Positions 35,501-50,500 of a DNA stretch of 64,000 nucleotides are shown here, piece after piece. The position numbers and the translations under genes are program-made. Positions within the stretch are counted from its first letter, which is position 1; each line of letters begins with the position of its first letter. A model generated the notes under the pieces. The model searched no databases and was not told the origin of the DNA. It worked only from the letters and a program-made list of their open reading frames with translations. The stretch is taken from assembly GCA_035578175.1 (NCBI GenBank), contig JAQMRL010000014.1:12588274-12652273 (forward strand). Direction: 5' to 3'. The DNA is from Catonia carolina. Taxonomy: Eukaryota; Arthropoda; Insecta; Hemiptera; Achilidae.

Positions 35501-38500
35501 TGTCATAAAATGCATACTAAGGCTGAAATCTTAAAATAAAATATTTTTACAGATTTTCACGATGAAAAAAATAGAAACTTACTAATTACCGCTAAACTAA
35601 GCGTTATAAAAAGAAATCTTTTAAATAAAAGTTGAAGGTATTAAAATTTTCTACAACTTTTCTATATACATTTTCGCGGTAAAATGCATATTAAGGCCGT
35701 AATCTTAAAAAAAAATTTCTACAAGAGAACAGCCTCCTTAAGAATTTTAGCAGATATGGTGCCTATACTATTTTATAGTGCAAAAAAATGCAGTAAATGA
35801 GGCGATTTTTAAAAAAAATGTAGGAGCCATTTTTTAGAAAATTGCAAAAAAGTGAAAAATAAAACTAATAAACTACTACTTCCGGTTGACCGATTTTGGT
35901 GAAAATGTTCGTGTCGGAACCTCTAATAGTATGTAGAAACACTTAAGTTTCAAGTTTCAACTTGGTACAATGTTTTGTTCCTGAAATATTTGTTCACACA
36001 CGCACACACAGACCAATCGCTAAAAACATATTTTTTGGGTTCAGGGGATCTGAAAACATGTAGATCCGGTGAAAACTCGATTTCTTAAAATCCAACAATA
36101 CTTTCCTTCTTATATTCATATAGGCAAGAGAAAGTAACAATTCTTAGGAGTTCAAATAGATAAGTCAATTAAGCTGGGATGAACATGTTAAGGATCTTAA
36201 ACTTACGTTGTCAAAGGGAATTTTTATTGTAAGGAAGGTGAGAAAATTAAACTCATTGAAACTGACACCTAATGGATATTATGGTTTCTTTTATACACAC
36301 ATTGCGTATTGCATAATATTTGTGGGGGGGGGGGTCGTACACTAGTAAGTTTGAGAAGATTTTTCTGATGCAGAAACAAGTAGTACGGTACATATGGGAC
36401 TTATGGCAGAGTGAACCATGCACAAAGTCATATTTTTTCCAATACTGGACTTTTTAATTTAATTTGGAATTATACATTCCCATTTTACAAGAACAAAACT
36501 ATCGTAAAAAATCCCTTGCAAGCTACTTTTCTCTTGGTTCATAATGACATATGAAAATCAGAAACACCTGGCTTCACCAATAAGAAAACCGTCCACGACT
36601 ACGTCCTCACCCCCAGCCTGGAAGAGTTCATCTACCGAACTTCAAGAGTCCTTCACGACGCCGGTCAACGCTCTGTACAGCCAGCTGTCAGAGAAATCTA
36701 CACGACACCTCACCCACCACAAGTAAAGATTAAACAGCCATTCCACGATTTTCTATAGACTCCCTACAAACGTCCCTATAAATATTTCCTACTAAAAAAA
36801 TCTGGAGTGAAACACTCACACAACTTTCTCTTGCCAATGTAAATAATTAACAATAAACCTAAAATTAATAATAAAACATTAGAAATAAACAAAAAACTTA
36901 CCTCAATAAACATAACCTTACTTTAATCATGAGTGAAAGACGCAAAATGAAAATCAACCTCAGTTCGGCTTAAAAATACGGAAAATCACTCTTTCACACT
37001 AAACTAGGCTCTGTAGAGAAAAATGCTCTAAATAAAAGTCGTAGATCGTTTAATTTCCTATAAATTTCACTATATACACTTTTGTCGTAAAATGCCATAC
37101 TAAGGCCGAAATCTTAAAAAAAATCGAAATTTCACACGATTTCGTGAGAAAAAACAGAAAATCGCTAATTACCGCTAAACAAAGCGTTATAAAAAAAATG
37201 TTTGAAATAAAGGTTGTAAGATTTTAATTTCTCTACAAATTTTATATTATAAATTTTTGCGCTAAAATGCATATTAAAGCCGCAATCTTAAAAAAACAAT
37301 TTTTTTACGTGAAAACAGCCTCACCAAGAATTTCAGCAAACATGGCGCCTACCCTATCTTGTAGAGCATAAAAAATTTAGTAAACGAGGCGGTTTTTAAA
37401 AAAATCGTACGACCAGTTTCTGAGAAAATTGCAAAAAAATTAAAAAATTACTACTTCCGGTTGACCGATTTTGATGAAAATGTTCGTGTCGGGTCCGATA
37501 GAGGTATGTAGCTTAAGTTTCAAGTTTGAAGTTCGTACGATGTTCCGTTCTTGAGATATTCTGTTCACACACGCACGCACGCCCGCACACACACAAACCA
37601 ATCGCTAAAAACATGTTTTTTGGGGTCAGTGGGTCTGAAAACGTGTAGATCCGGTGAAAACACGATTTTGAAAAATTGACATGAAAACAATACTTTTTTC
37701 CTATATATTCATATAGGCAAGAGAAAGTAAAAAATGGAAGTGGCTGTGTTTTTGAAGCTTAAGCTCTACTTTCTAGTGGAAGAGGCCACATAAAGAAAAT
37801 TTTATAAGGTGTATACAACTTCAATACTGTTTATGACAACTATGGAGAACATTTATGAATGGCCTGAAAATCAACTTTCTTTTTCTTAACACATTCAGTG
37901 CTAGAGACTCGCCTAGCAAGTCATGGGTAGACCTACTGCGGCGGATCTACATTGGACCCACATGTCCGAATTCGCCACTAAAAGGGTCAGTAATCTCTTC
38001 TTTGTTCCTTGGCATGTACTGACAGCTTCTATAGAAGGCGGTCACTCTTTGATTTTTTCCCCACAGTGTTCTCTCTCACTTCTGTACTACCTGCTACTTG
38101 CCTCATCAACCCTCAACACATTTTCTATTTATTCCATATTTTTCCCCACAGTGTTCTCTCTCACTCTCTCTCTGTAACTAACTCTTTCTTCTGTACTATT
38201 TTTCTATAATAATAATCAAACTATGTTTGTCAATTGCTGTTTATACATTAACTAATAATATGATATTATTCAAATTTTGTATTAAATATTACCTAATTTT
38301 TCTACTGTGTTTAGCAAGAAACGACATACGGCTGAAATTAAGTGTAAACTTGGGAATCACAACCTATACCAATTCAAACACTGCTCTTAACAACCATAAG
38401 CTTATTAAACCAAAAACCAAAAAAAAATTTAAAACAAAAACCATATGGTACCATCAATGAAAATGTTTCCCACAATTTTTTTACTTTCTCTAGCCTATAT

Positions 38501-41500
38501 GTATGTAACAGGAAGAAAAGTATTGCTTTCATGTCGATTTTTCTAAATCGAGTTTTTATCGGATCTACACGTTTTCAGACCCCCTGAACCCAAAAAACAT
38601 GTTTTATAGCATTTGGTGTGTGTGTGTGCGCGTGTGAGTGTGTGGGTGTGTGAACAAAAAATCTCAAGAACGGAACATCGTACTGTACGAAGTTGAAACT
38701 TGGAACTTAAGTTAGGTACTACTACCGTACCCGACACAAACATTTTCAACAAAATCTGTCAACTGTAAGTAACAGTTTATTCGTGTAATTTTTCACTTTT
38801 TGCGATTTTCTCAAAAACGGCTCCTAATATTTTTAAAAATCGCTTCATTTACTACACTTTTTATGCTCTATAAGATAGGGTAGGTGCCATGAAGTTCTTG
38901 AGAAGGCTGTGCTCTCGTAGAAAAAATGGTTTTTTCTTGAGATTGAAGCTTTAATATGCATTTTAGCGCAAAAATGTATATAATAAAAGTTGTAGACAAT
39001 TCAAAAACCTAGAACTTTTATTTCGAACATTTTTTTGTATAACGCTTAGTTAAGCGAATTTCTGTTTTTTTTTCTCACGAAAAAGTGTAAAAAAAATCGA
39101 TTTTTTACAATTTCGGCATTAGTATGCATTTTACGACAAAAGTGTATAGAACAAAATATATAGGAAATTTAAAGATCTACACCTTTTACTGAAAGAATTT
39201 TTCTCTATAGAGCTTAATTTAGCGTAAAAGAGTGATTTTCTGAATTTTTAAAGAAAATAACGTCTTAATTTTGCGTCTTTCACTCATGATTAAAATTAGG
39301 TTGTTTTTTGAGGTTAGTTTTTTGTTTATTTCTAATGTTTTATTACTAATGTTAGATTATATTGTTCATTATTTGCATTGGCAGGAGAAAGTTGTGCGAG
39401 TGTTTCACACCAGATTTTTAAAATTAACATATCATTATAAGACTGAAATATTCACACTTCGAAAACAAACAGTCGATTCTTAAGATACATTAATGTTCCT
39501 TACAATACACGATTTCCACAGGTTACACGTAGGCCTACTGGTTTTTGGGAAAAAAGTAAGGATAGGTACTCATTATTTTTTATAGTAATTATTTTCTACA
39601 TGCTGAATGTGTATGTTGCAATCTGTTCAACTTGTAAACAGTAAGTCATCGTATGGCCCAATGAAATGAGGATGATGTGTATGCCGCGTGTAAGTGAGGT
39701 GTAGTATTGCACAGACGCGGGACGACCAATCCTGATAAAGTGCTGTTAATTTTAGCCCAAAGACCAACGGGTCCCAAATTTTGCCTCGTGGGATGGATTT
39801 ATAGTAATTAGGATGTGTGTAATATGTTAAAAAGCCAGGTTCTGAGAAACGAAACTGGTGTAGGCCATATCTCCTTTGTTGTACTCTACCCAAGAGAACC
39901 CAGGATTACAGAAAAAAAGTTGGTTTGATATGGACTAATATTATATAAGAACACTCTCGATCAAGCTACCTTTAAAAAAATAAAAATCTGTAATACTGGA
40001 AATAGGAACGAAAGAACCACTTTTGTTTGTACAATAGACTTTAAAATTATAATAATTTGATTTAATATAACTACAGTAGTTTTAAATTTATATATTAATG
40101 TTATAACTGACATAAACGTTGACTGAAATACATGGAGTAAAACAACTATAATACTATGTCTATCATACATAGGTTCTAATATTAAAAGTTTGTTGGTTTC
40201 ATTTTCAGAAATCTATTGAATAACAAACATATTTTTTACCTGATGCAAGACCCGTTCTTTTGTAATTTAGTCCCACAATATTATTTCTAGGTTTGCTATT
40301 TATTACTCTGTACCCTTTCTTCGGGAAGGAGATAGAGAGTACTTTTATTACACCCCTGTCGTAAATTACTCAAGTATCGGTAATTTATCAAAGGGTTAAT
40401 TTACGACCACCTACCTACTAAGTACCTTGTTATTGCCATTATCACCCATTGTGCTTAATGAGTGGGGCTAAAGTCAGGTGGCGAAATTGTATACGACCCC
40501 CTACTGCTTGACAACGATCGAAATAGGATTGCCTCCCTTCCCCACTTCTTCCATTCCCGTTCGCACTACGTGCCGGATCGAATACATTGGTACGCACAAC
40601 ACAAAATTTGTGTTCATTTGTGCTCATTTAATGAGCAATTAATATGAATATCACTTATACTAGATTCTTGTTATCCATAACATTTTGTACAGATTATGTG
40701 ACCACATGCAGAAAGTCATTAGTGTTTCCATTATTTTTGTTTACTAAAAATACTATTAGGTAGTGTAGTCATAATATATATAACACAGCAAGTTCTTAAT
40801 TTATAATGTTGACTGTAAATCTAAATAATTGATACGATTTAATTAAATGGAGTAAGCATTATTCCTTATTTACTTGAGAGCAGCTAATATAAACTATGCT
40901 TTTACTTCAGTTGTAAAGTGTTAGCGACCGTCCAATATTGGTTTTGTAGTCAGTGCAGTTTTATTATGTTTTGGGTTTGATCGGTTGTTCAATATTCAGA
41001 TAAATTCGTTTCGATTAAACAAATACAGTGTAAGTGTATAATTGTGATTTAAACAGGTACAGGTTAAATAAGTGCAAATAATAATAAATAATAACGTAAT
41101 AGTAACTATGAATATAAAATATTGTTGTAGTAATGAGCTGTACTAGTAGACTGACTATCCGAGCTAATGTTTTTGGGACGGTGTGTAATGCGAGGTGGCT
41201 AGGATGAAGTGCGGAAGGGAGGGAATCCTATTTCGAAACTTGTCAGACAGTAGTAGGTGTTACCGCCAGGCTGCCACCTAACCTAATGGGCTCTGTTTTA
41301 TTAAAATTTTAAGTAATTCCGTAGGGACACCGCCTGTAGGATATCAGTTTGTTGCTATTGTATAGCCCACAGAAAAAAATTTTCTTTGTAACCGTGCAGT
41401 TCGTTTTTGAATTTTCATCATACGATATTCCACCCTTGTACAGTATACTCGTTCAGTATTTTTAACAGGTTTTCAGGGTACAGTTGAAGCCGTGAATTTA

Positions 41501-44500
41501 GTATTTTTCCAGCTATCGATTCAAAATAGCTTACACTTTTAGATTTACTTTAAAAGTATTTATTAGTAGTTTAAAATTATAGATTAACCGTAAATCGTTA
41601 TGGTAAATGGAAAAATTCAAACAAGAAGTACATTTATTACAAACGGGGAAAATGAACCTGAAAAAAATTGAATTGTTTATTTTTATGTTATTAGCAAAGA
41701 TAAATCCATGTGTAGGTCGTAAATAAAATAAATCTATAAAAATGTTAGTAACATTTGCTTTATGTAAAGGGTACATAAAGCAAGCGGAGAATACGGCGGA
41801 TCTACATTGGACCCACATGTCCGAATTCGCCACTAAAAGGGTCAGTAATCTCTTCTTTGTTCCTTGGCATGTACTGACAGCTTCTATAGAAGGCGGTCAC
41901 TCTTTGATTTTTTCCCCACAGTGTTCTCTCTCACTTCTGTACTACCTGCTACTTGCCTCATCAACCCTCAACACATTTTCTATTTATTCCATATTTTTCC
42001 CCACAGTGTTCTCTCTCACTCTCTCTCTGTAACTCTTTCTTCTGTACTATTTTTCTATAATAATAATCAAACTATGTTTGTCAATTGCTGTTTATACATT
42101 AACTAATAATATGATATTATTCAAATTTTGTATTAAATATTACCTAATTTTTCTACTGTGTTTAGCAAGAAACGACATACGGCTGAAATTAAGTGTAAAC
42201 TTGGGAATCACAACCTATACCAATTCAAACACTGCTCTTAACAACCATAAGCTTATTAAACCAAAAACCAAAAAAAAATTTAAAACAAAAACCATATGGT
42301 ACCATCAATGAAAATGTTTCCCACAATTTTTTTACTTTCTCTAGCCTATATGTATGTAACAGGAAGAAAAGTATTGCTTTCATGTCGATTTTTCTAAATC
42401 GAGTTTTTATCGGATCTACACGTTTTCAGACCCCCTGAACCCAAAAAACATGTTTTATAGCATTTGGTGTGTGTGTGTGCGCGTGTGAGTGTGTGGGTGT
42501 GTGAACAAAAAATCTCAAGAACGGAACATCGTACTGTACGAAGTTGAAACTTGGAACTTAAGTTAGGTACTACTACCGTACCCGACACAAACATTTTCAA
42601 CAAAATCTGTCAACTGTAAGTAACAGTTTATTCGTGTAATTTTTCACTTTTTGCGATTTTCTCAAAAACGGCTCCTAATATTTTTAAAAATCGCTTCATT
42701 TACTACACTTTTTATGCTCTATAAGATAGGGTAGGTGCCATGAAGTTCTTGAGAAGGCTGTGCTCTCGTAGAAAAAATGGTTTTTTCTTGAGATTGAAGC
42801 TTTAATATGCATTTTAGCGCAAAAATGTATATAATAAAAGTTGTAGACAATTCAAAAACCTAGAACTTTTATTTCGAACATTTTTTTGTATAACGCTTAG
42901 TTAAGCGAATTTCTGTTTTTTTTTCTCACGAAAAAGTGTAAAAAAAATCGATTTTTTACAATTTCGGCATTAGTATGCATTTTACGACAAAAGTGTATAG
43001 AACAAAATATATAGGAAATTTAAAGATCTACACCTTTTACTGAAAGAATTTTTCTCTATAGAGCTTAATTTAGCGTAAAAGAGTGATTTTCTGAATTTTT
43101 AAAGAAAATAACGTCTTAATTTTGCGTCTTTCACTCATGATTAAAATTAGGTTGTTTTTTGAGGTTAGTTTTTTGTTTATTTCTAATGTTTTATTACTAA
43201 TGTTAGATTATATTGTTCATTATTTGCATTGGCAGGAGAAAGTTGTGCGAGTGTTTCACACCAGATTTTTAAAATTAACATATCATTATAAGACTGAAAT
43301 ATTCACACTTCGAAAACAAACAGTCGATTCTTAAGATACATTAATGTTCTTTACAATACACGATTTCCACAGGTTACACGTAGGCCTACTGGTTTTTGGG
43401 AAAAAAGTAAGGATAGGTACTCATTATTTTTTATAGTAATTATTTTCTACATGCTGAATGTGTATGTTGCAATCTGTTCAACTTGTAAACAGTAAGTCAT
43501 CGTATGGCCCAATGAAATGAGGATGATGTGTATGCCGCGTGTAAGTGAGGTGTAGTATTGCACAGACGCGGGACGACCAATCCTGATAAAGTGCTGTTAA
43601 TTTTAGCCCAAAGACCAACGGGTCCCAAATTTTGCCTCGTGGGATGGATTTATAGTAATTAGGATGTGTGTAATATGTTAAAAAGCCAGGTTCTGAGAAA
43701 CGAAACTGGTGTAGGCCATATCTCCTTTGTTGTACTCTACCCAAGAGAACCCAGGATTACAGAAAAAAAGTTGGTTTGATATGGACTAATATTATATAAG
43801 AACACTCTCGATCAAGCTACCTTTAAAAAAATAAAAATCTGTAATACTGGAAATAGGAACGAAAGAACCACTTTTGTTTGTACAATAGACTTTAAAATTA
43901 TAATAATTTGATTTAATATAACTACAGTAGTTTTAAATTTATATATTAATGTTATAACTGACATAAACGTTGACTGAAATACATGGAGTAAAACAACTAT
44001 AATACTATGTCTATCATACATAGGTTCTAATATTAAAAGTTTGTTGGTTTCATTTTCAGAAATCTATTGAATAACAAACATATTTTTTACCTGATGCAAG
44101 ACCCGTTCTTTTGTAATTTAGTCCCACAATATTATTTCTAGGTTTGCTATTTATTACTCTGTACCCTTTCTTCGGGAAGGAGATAGAGAGTACTTTTATT
44201 ACACCCCTGTCGTAAATTACTCAAGTATCGGTAATTTATCAAAGGGTTAATTTACGACCACCTACCTACTAAGTACCTTGTTATTGCCATTATCACCCAT
44301 TGTGCTTAATGAGTGGGGCTAAAGTCAGGTGGCGAAATTGTATACGACCCGAGAATACGCTGCACAAGTAATCAGCCCGACGGTTGAGGTACCTCATAAT
44401 TAAGTTAAGAATTTCAATTTTTATTATGGCTAAAAGCTTTTTTTTGTCATAATGTAAACTACTGAAATAAACAATAAATAAATGAAAACTATTGTTCAGC

Positions 44501-47500
44501 ACAATTTTCTTCGGGTTTAACAACGTATTTTACAGAAAACAATGTAAATTAACATTTTAAAATTTATTTCAGAAACACCTTCTTAAGTCTTAGTTTTCAA
44601 TTTTTTTTAAACAAGTGGCAAAAGTATATAATTTTATATTAAAGGGGACAGCCTTCTGAACAATTTATATTTTTTAATTGAATATTTTTTAATTACAAGT
44701 TTTTTAATTTTTCCCAAGTTAGTTTTTTTGACTTATGGGCTTTCTGAAATGAGTGATTCATATGTGGAATAGATCAGAAGTCTTGCAGAGATTACTTTAA
44801 GCAAAATAAAATTCTCATTGTACCTTGTTTATTTATTATGGAATCTGTACTGTGTGTAAAGCCAGTAAAACATGATGGTTTGATATTAAAGTTCATGGCT
44901 ACTACTACACAAGAAGGCACCTTCAGCATATTTAAAGCACATCATATCCGTTTAGTATCTTAGTATGGGGTAATTCTAGCATGGGTAATATGAATAGGGT
45001 TTTTAAAATTCAAAAGAAAGCTATTAGGTGTATGGTGGGAGCTAACCAACAACTAACCTCGTCGACACCACTATTTAAGGAGCTTAAATTGCTTACAGTC
45101 CCCTCTCTCTACATTTTTGAGGTGATTATGTATGTTAGGCAAAATAATTTTATGCAGAATTTCAATGTTCACAATCATAACATGAGAAACAGAAATGATT
45201 ATTATGTGGCTAATCACTCCACAAAATTGTTCGAACAAAAACCTACTTATGCAGGGAGAAAATTCATGAATTAATTACCCCAATTTTTAAAATGTTGTGA
45301 GGATTTGAATTCCTTTAAAAGGAATCTGAAAAATTACTTGATCGGTGAAACTTTTTATAGCGTACAAGAATTTCTTTCTTGATAGTAGTGATACATTGTG
45401 TGATTCTTATATGAATTTCAGGTGTTATAGCTGACATGCCCTATACTCCTCCTGGAGTCTCCAGGGTGCAAAAAAAAACCGTTCTGATTTTCCCGAGTTT
45501 CATATGTTGTCTCTCTATGAAAAAAACCCATCATATACTGGATCAAAACTGATGTCCCATCTTCCACGAGGGTTGTTTGTAATTGAATGTGAGAAAAGAT
45601 TTAAGAAAGAGTTAAAGTCTTACCTGACTGATATGTCGTATTATACCGGGTGATTTTTTAGTCCTGTTACCCAATTGTTAATGTCTGGTAATTTTTTTCT
45701 AAGAAAGGGATATTTTGTTTTGTGACACAAAGTTGGTAGCCCTACTCAACCGGTATAGATACGACAGTTTAAGTTGATTCTCCTTGAGTTGCGTAAAATT
45801 TTGTGCTGTTTCCAGTTGTGTTACGTACAGACTGTCTTTTACCCCAGAACAACGGGTTTTCATTCTTGAACAATATTTTGCTACAAAATCGTATGCGAGT
45901 GTAAAAGAATCATTTCAAATTAAATTTTTTGGTGTTCCTCCACTCTATTCTAGTCAATTTCTAGGCTAACTAACTGATTTTTAGAGGCAGGTATTGTTTG
46001 CAGCAGAAAACGTAGTGGTCGACCAACTCTCTTGACAGATGACGTTAAGAGAATGTGAAAACAAGATTGCTCAATTCTCCATGGAAAAGTTTACAAAAAC
46101 TTTCCTCGCATGTTGATTTGTCATGTTCGAGTGCTCCGAAAGCTGCTAAAAAATTGAAATTGTATCCATATCACATACGATTAGTTCTAGAGCTTCAGCC
46201 TCCAGATTTAAACAAGAGATTGTTTTAGGATAAAAGACATTCTGTTTGTAGCACGACCGGAAATGGCACAAAATTTTACACAGCTCAAGGAGAATCAACT
46301 CACACTGCCATATCCATACTGGTTGAGTAGGGCTACCAACTTAGTGTCACAAAACAAAATTTTTTTTTTTTTAGAAAAATATTACCAGACATTAACAATT
46401 GGGTAACAGGACTAAAAAATCACTCTGTACAATCCAGGAATTTACAAACGATGGAGTCTAAATTTGTGTTTTATATTGTACATGACTGATGTTGAAAATT
46501 TGTTTCATGTGATATTTCTTTTTAATGATTTTTAAGAGATGAAAAATGTTTTGATACTGTCTTGTCCTATACTCTTTTTGAGTTTTGTTGAGAGAACTAT
46601 TTCTGGAGTTGTACTGACCCGATTTTAATGATTTCAGTGTTGTTTGAAAGCTATTGCCATACAGATTTGCTAAAAATTTCTAAATATTTATTTTTCTCGA
46701 AAAATTCTAACTGGAAAATAAAAGAAAATTAAGTATCTCCTTAACCTTTAAAATTATTAAATCAAATTGTAACCTTCACCAATGAATTTCAGTTTCAAAT
46801 TGTACATCAGTGCATACTTTTTCAAGTTGAAAAATAATTTTTATTATAAAACTGAATGAAAGACACTGCCGGCCATTATGCCGTTGTGTTCATTTGTCTG
46901 CAGGGACCATACCCTTTTCATTTGAAAGAGTTTATAACAATTAATAAATCTCAAGTGCAAACTTTTAAATTCATTGGGTTAGATTTGCGCATAGTTTTTA
47001 GTTGAAAACTTGTATATCCGGTGAAAAGTTGACATGAAAACAATACTTTCCTTCCCTATCTATACTACTATAATGGTAAAATATTTTGTCAAGAGTACTA
47101 TTTCTGGCGTACTACCGGCCCGATTTTAACGATTTCGGAATTGTTTGAAAGCTGTTCCCATACAGATTTGCTGAAAATTCCCAAAAATTTGTTTCTCGAG
47201 AAATTCTACATGAAAATCAAAAAAATTAGTTACCTCCATAACTGTTAAAGTTATCATATTGCAACCTTCACCAGTGAATTCCTAGACCCAGAAAACAAAG
47301 AATTGCAGTTTCAAACATCAGCGGATACTTTTTCAAGTTGAAAAATAATTTTTATTATAAAACTGAACGAAAGACACTGGTCGTTATGCCATTGTGTTTA
47401 TTTGTCTCCAAGGACCATGCCCTTTTCATTAAAAGAGTTCAGTTCCCTATTACGGTATCCTTCACTATAACAAATTAATAAATTTCAAGGGCAAAAATTT

Positions 47501-50500
47501 TAATTCGTCGGGTTAGATTTGCGCAAATCTCAAGAACTGGTAGTTCTCGCAATCAATTCATTTTAATAACGACTGGAAACAAGACAAAGAATGTGGTGTA
47601 TGAGGAGGTATAAAAAATATTGTTATTTTAACCGTTGAAAATATTATAGGAGTTTCAATTGGGAAAAATACTGTTTTCAGCAGGAACAAAGTTACTTAAT
47701 AAAATTTTTTTATAGTGTATCACCCATACAAAGCCAAGGGGGACATCCGCTATTTATTGTAGGTACAACATTTTTAGTTGAAGAAGCGAAGCAAGTACAG
47801 GTCCACTAGTATTTAATATTTTACCTACACTTGTTGTTGTTTAGGTCAACAGCCGTAAGGCTGGTTTGAACCTCTAGAGGTTTTACTAAGTAAAAACGAG
47901 GAGTGAGGTGGATTACACTTGCCTTCCTCACCGAGTTGAAAAAGTATGCTTATCAGCATGCCAGGCCCTCCGAAAAGCACCCACTTTCCACCCTGCAAAT
48001 GACACCCTATTCACCATAGGGTCTGGCTGTATAATGAAATTTATTACTCTCAGAGGAGATAACACTGACTATTGTCTTTTACACCTCTACCTCTTCTGTT
48101 TTTAAATAGTCCAGTCATATAAGTGGCTGACTATGTGATAAAAAAAGATCTATTTTTTGTAGCCCTGGAACCAACAGATCGAGTGCAATTAATTTAACAC
48201 TCCACCTTTCCATTATGGGCAATACCTACACTTATTTACTTAAATTATGTATATCTTAATATTTATTAATTCATAAAACGTTTTTTTAATTTATACGAAC
48301 TAATGTTTGATTACAGCAGAACATATAGGACATGATTTGTTATCCACAAGAGAAAGTATTGATACAATAGAAAAACAATATGACATGGATAATACTACAA
48401 GAAAACTGGATTTCGGAGTATGTATCTGGTCAACTGATTTTGATGAAAATGTTCTGATCAGATTCTTTTGTAGAACCTAATTTAAGTTCAAAGTTTTAAC
48501 TTTGTCCGTATCCTGATTATATTATGTGTAAATCCTGGTCCATCATCTGAGGCATCATGAGGTTTGCATCACATGCGTGAATTTTTTCCCGCCTGTCGAT
48601 AGCATCAGTCGCTGGCAAACAGCAGTTGAGTGAGATAGTGTGTAGCGCTCTCATCAGTTTTTTTGTAAGGAAAATGATGGAACACCAGGACAGCGTTACT
48701 GCATCCACAAACTCCATAAAACAGTGAGCCCAACTTCATGACACTATAATCACTGGTGACAAATCTTCAATGTACAGGAACGACCCAAAAACCTAATTCA
48801 AGTCGTCACAATGGAGTCATTCCACATCAACAAGACCAAAGAAGGCCCACCTAGTGCGCAGCAATGTCAAAGTGATGCTGACTGCTTTCTTTGACTCCCA
48901 TGGGGTGGTACACCACAGGGTCGAACAATCACCAAAGACTACTACAGGGATGTCCTCCATCGCTTGTGTGATGCAAGAGACCGGAGTTGTGCTTAACACG
49001 ACATTAACGCCTTCATCACGACAATGCTCCAGCACATTCAACGCACTTGAGTCAGACTTTTTTGGTGAAAAACCAGACTCATGTGGTTCAACAGGTTCCT
49101 TACTCTATTGTTATAGTCCCCTGCAACTTCTGGCTGTTCTTCAAAACTCATAAGGCCATTGAAAAGAAACACAATTTCAGACAAAAGAGGACATTATGCA
49201 GCAATGACAACCGAGCTTAACTCCATTCTGAAAGAGGCCTTCTCAAAATGCTTTCAACAATGGTATACTGTGGACAATTTGAACAGCCACAACTCTTGCT
49301 CTACGTGTACACATAATTCCACATAAAGTATATCCATAACCTATTCTTTCAACAAGGTCTACAAATTTTAATGTATGCAAATGCCTACAACATTACTTCA
49401 ATGTACAAACATACAAATAACTATTTTATTTTAAAATATGTATTTAATTTGTCCCAGTAAAAATTGAAATTATAAATTACAAGAACTAAACTGCAAAAAC
49501 TCCCTAAACTATACTCTACAGATGCATGCAACTAACTACACAAATTTGTCTGAATGTTTATAATGAACAGAAAATCATATATGGAAACAAATTAGTCACA
49601 TCATTATATCTGACAGATTATTAATAACAACAGTGAAAACAAAGCGTAGTGACCGTTACATTACATTACATTACATTAGTGAGTCGCACATTACAGTAGC
49701 GATTGTATACTTTTGTGACTGTACCATCGTTGCATGGTGAGGGGCGAAGAGTGGAGTAGATAAAAACCGAGGCTGCTTGTGCCAATTCGAATTGTCCAAG
49801 GTTTAGCACCGCTGGAAGAAGTGTGTGGAGACCCAAGGAGACTAAAACAAGTCAAGGAGACTTAAGGGTGCTTTCCAATGCTCCAGGTACGCCAGTTTTC
49901 ATCCCTGGCCAAAAGTCGGATACTTTTCTAACAGACCTCATGTATTTGTCTACATCAGCGGTTCTCAAAGTGAACGCCATGCTTCGGGATACGCAATCAT
50001 TTTCTTTTACGTTCTTATCTCCTTCTCTGAGAATAGAATGACCCGCATAAAGTATGTGATGACAATGTACTGTACAATGTGTGGCTATTAAATAACAAGA
50101 CTGACATTGTAAAATATTTAATTTTAATTTTATACATAATCACTTATTGTCACCTTCAATATACACTCCTTCTCTATCCCTACAACTCTCCATGCGAATT
50201 TTCTATTGTTGGAAACAGTGCTGGAAGTCATCTTCTGTCAGCTCCTTCAGGACACGTGCCGCTTTCTCTTTTACAGCTTCCACAGACTCAAACCTTGTCC
50301 CTTTTAATGCAGATTTCACCTTTGGGAACAGGTAAAAAATAATAAAATGTGGTTTTTTACTTACGATCCGCAAACAAAGCGCCAATCTATGCACTGGAAG
50401 AGCTGAACTTTACCAAGAGCCAAAAAAGCTCGAATGAGCGTCAAAATGCAATTTAAAGCAATGATGATTGTTTTTTTTTTTTGATATCCATGAGATTGTG

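Noticed and set aside
38543..39893. Open frames duplicated at 42394-43744 as evidence of a gene pair
   Set aside because: They are identical only because the whole 2.56-kb element is duplicated; part is RepA and the proteins have no motif.
37940..44350. The paired 2.56-kb copies as long terminal repeats of one retrotransposon
   Set aside because: Each copy has its own, different 8-bp duplication; the 1.3 kb between them has no gag-pol; the ends are not TG...CA.
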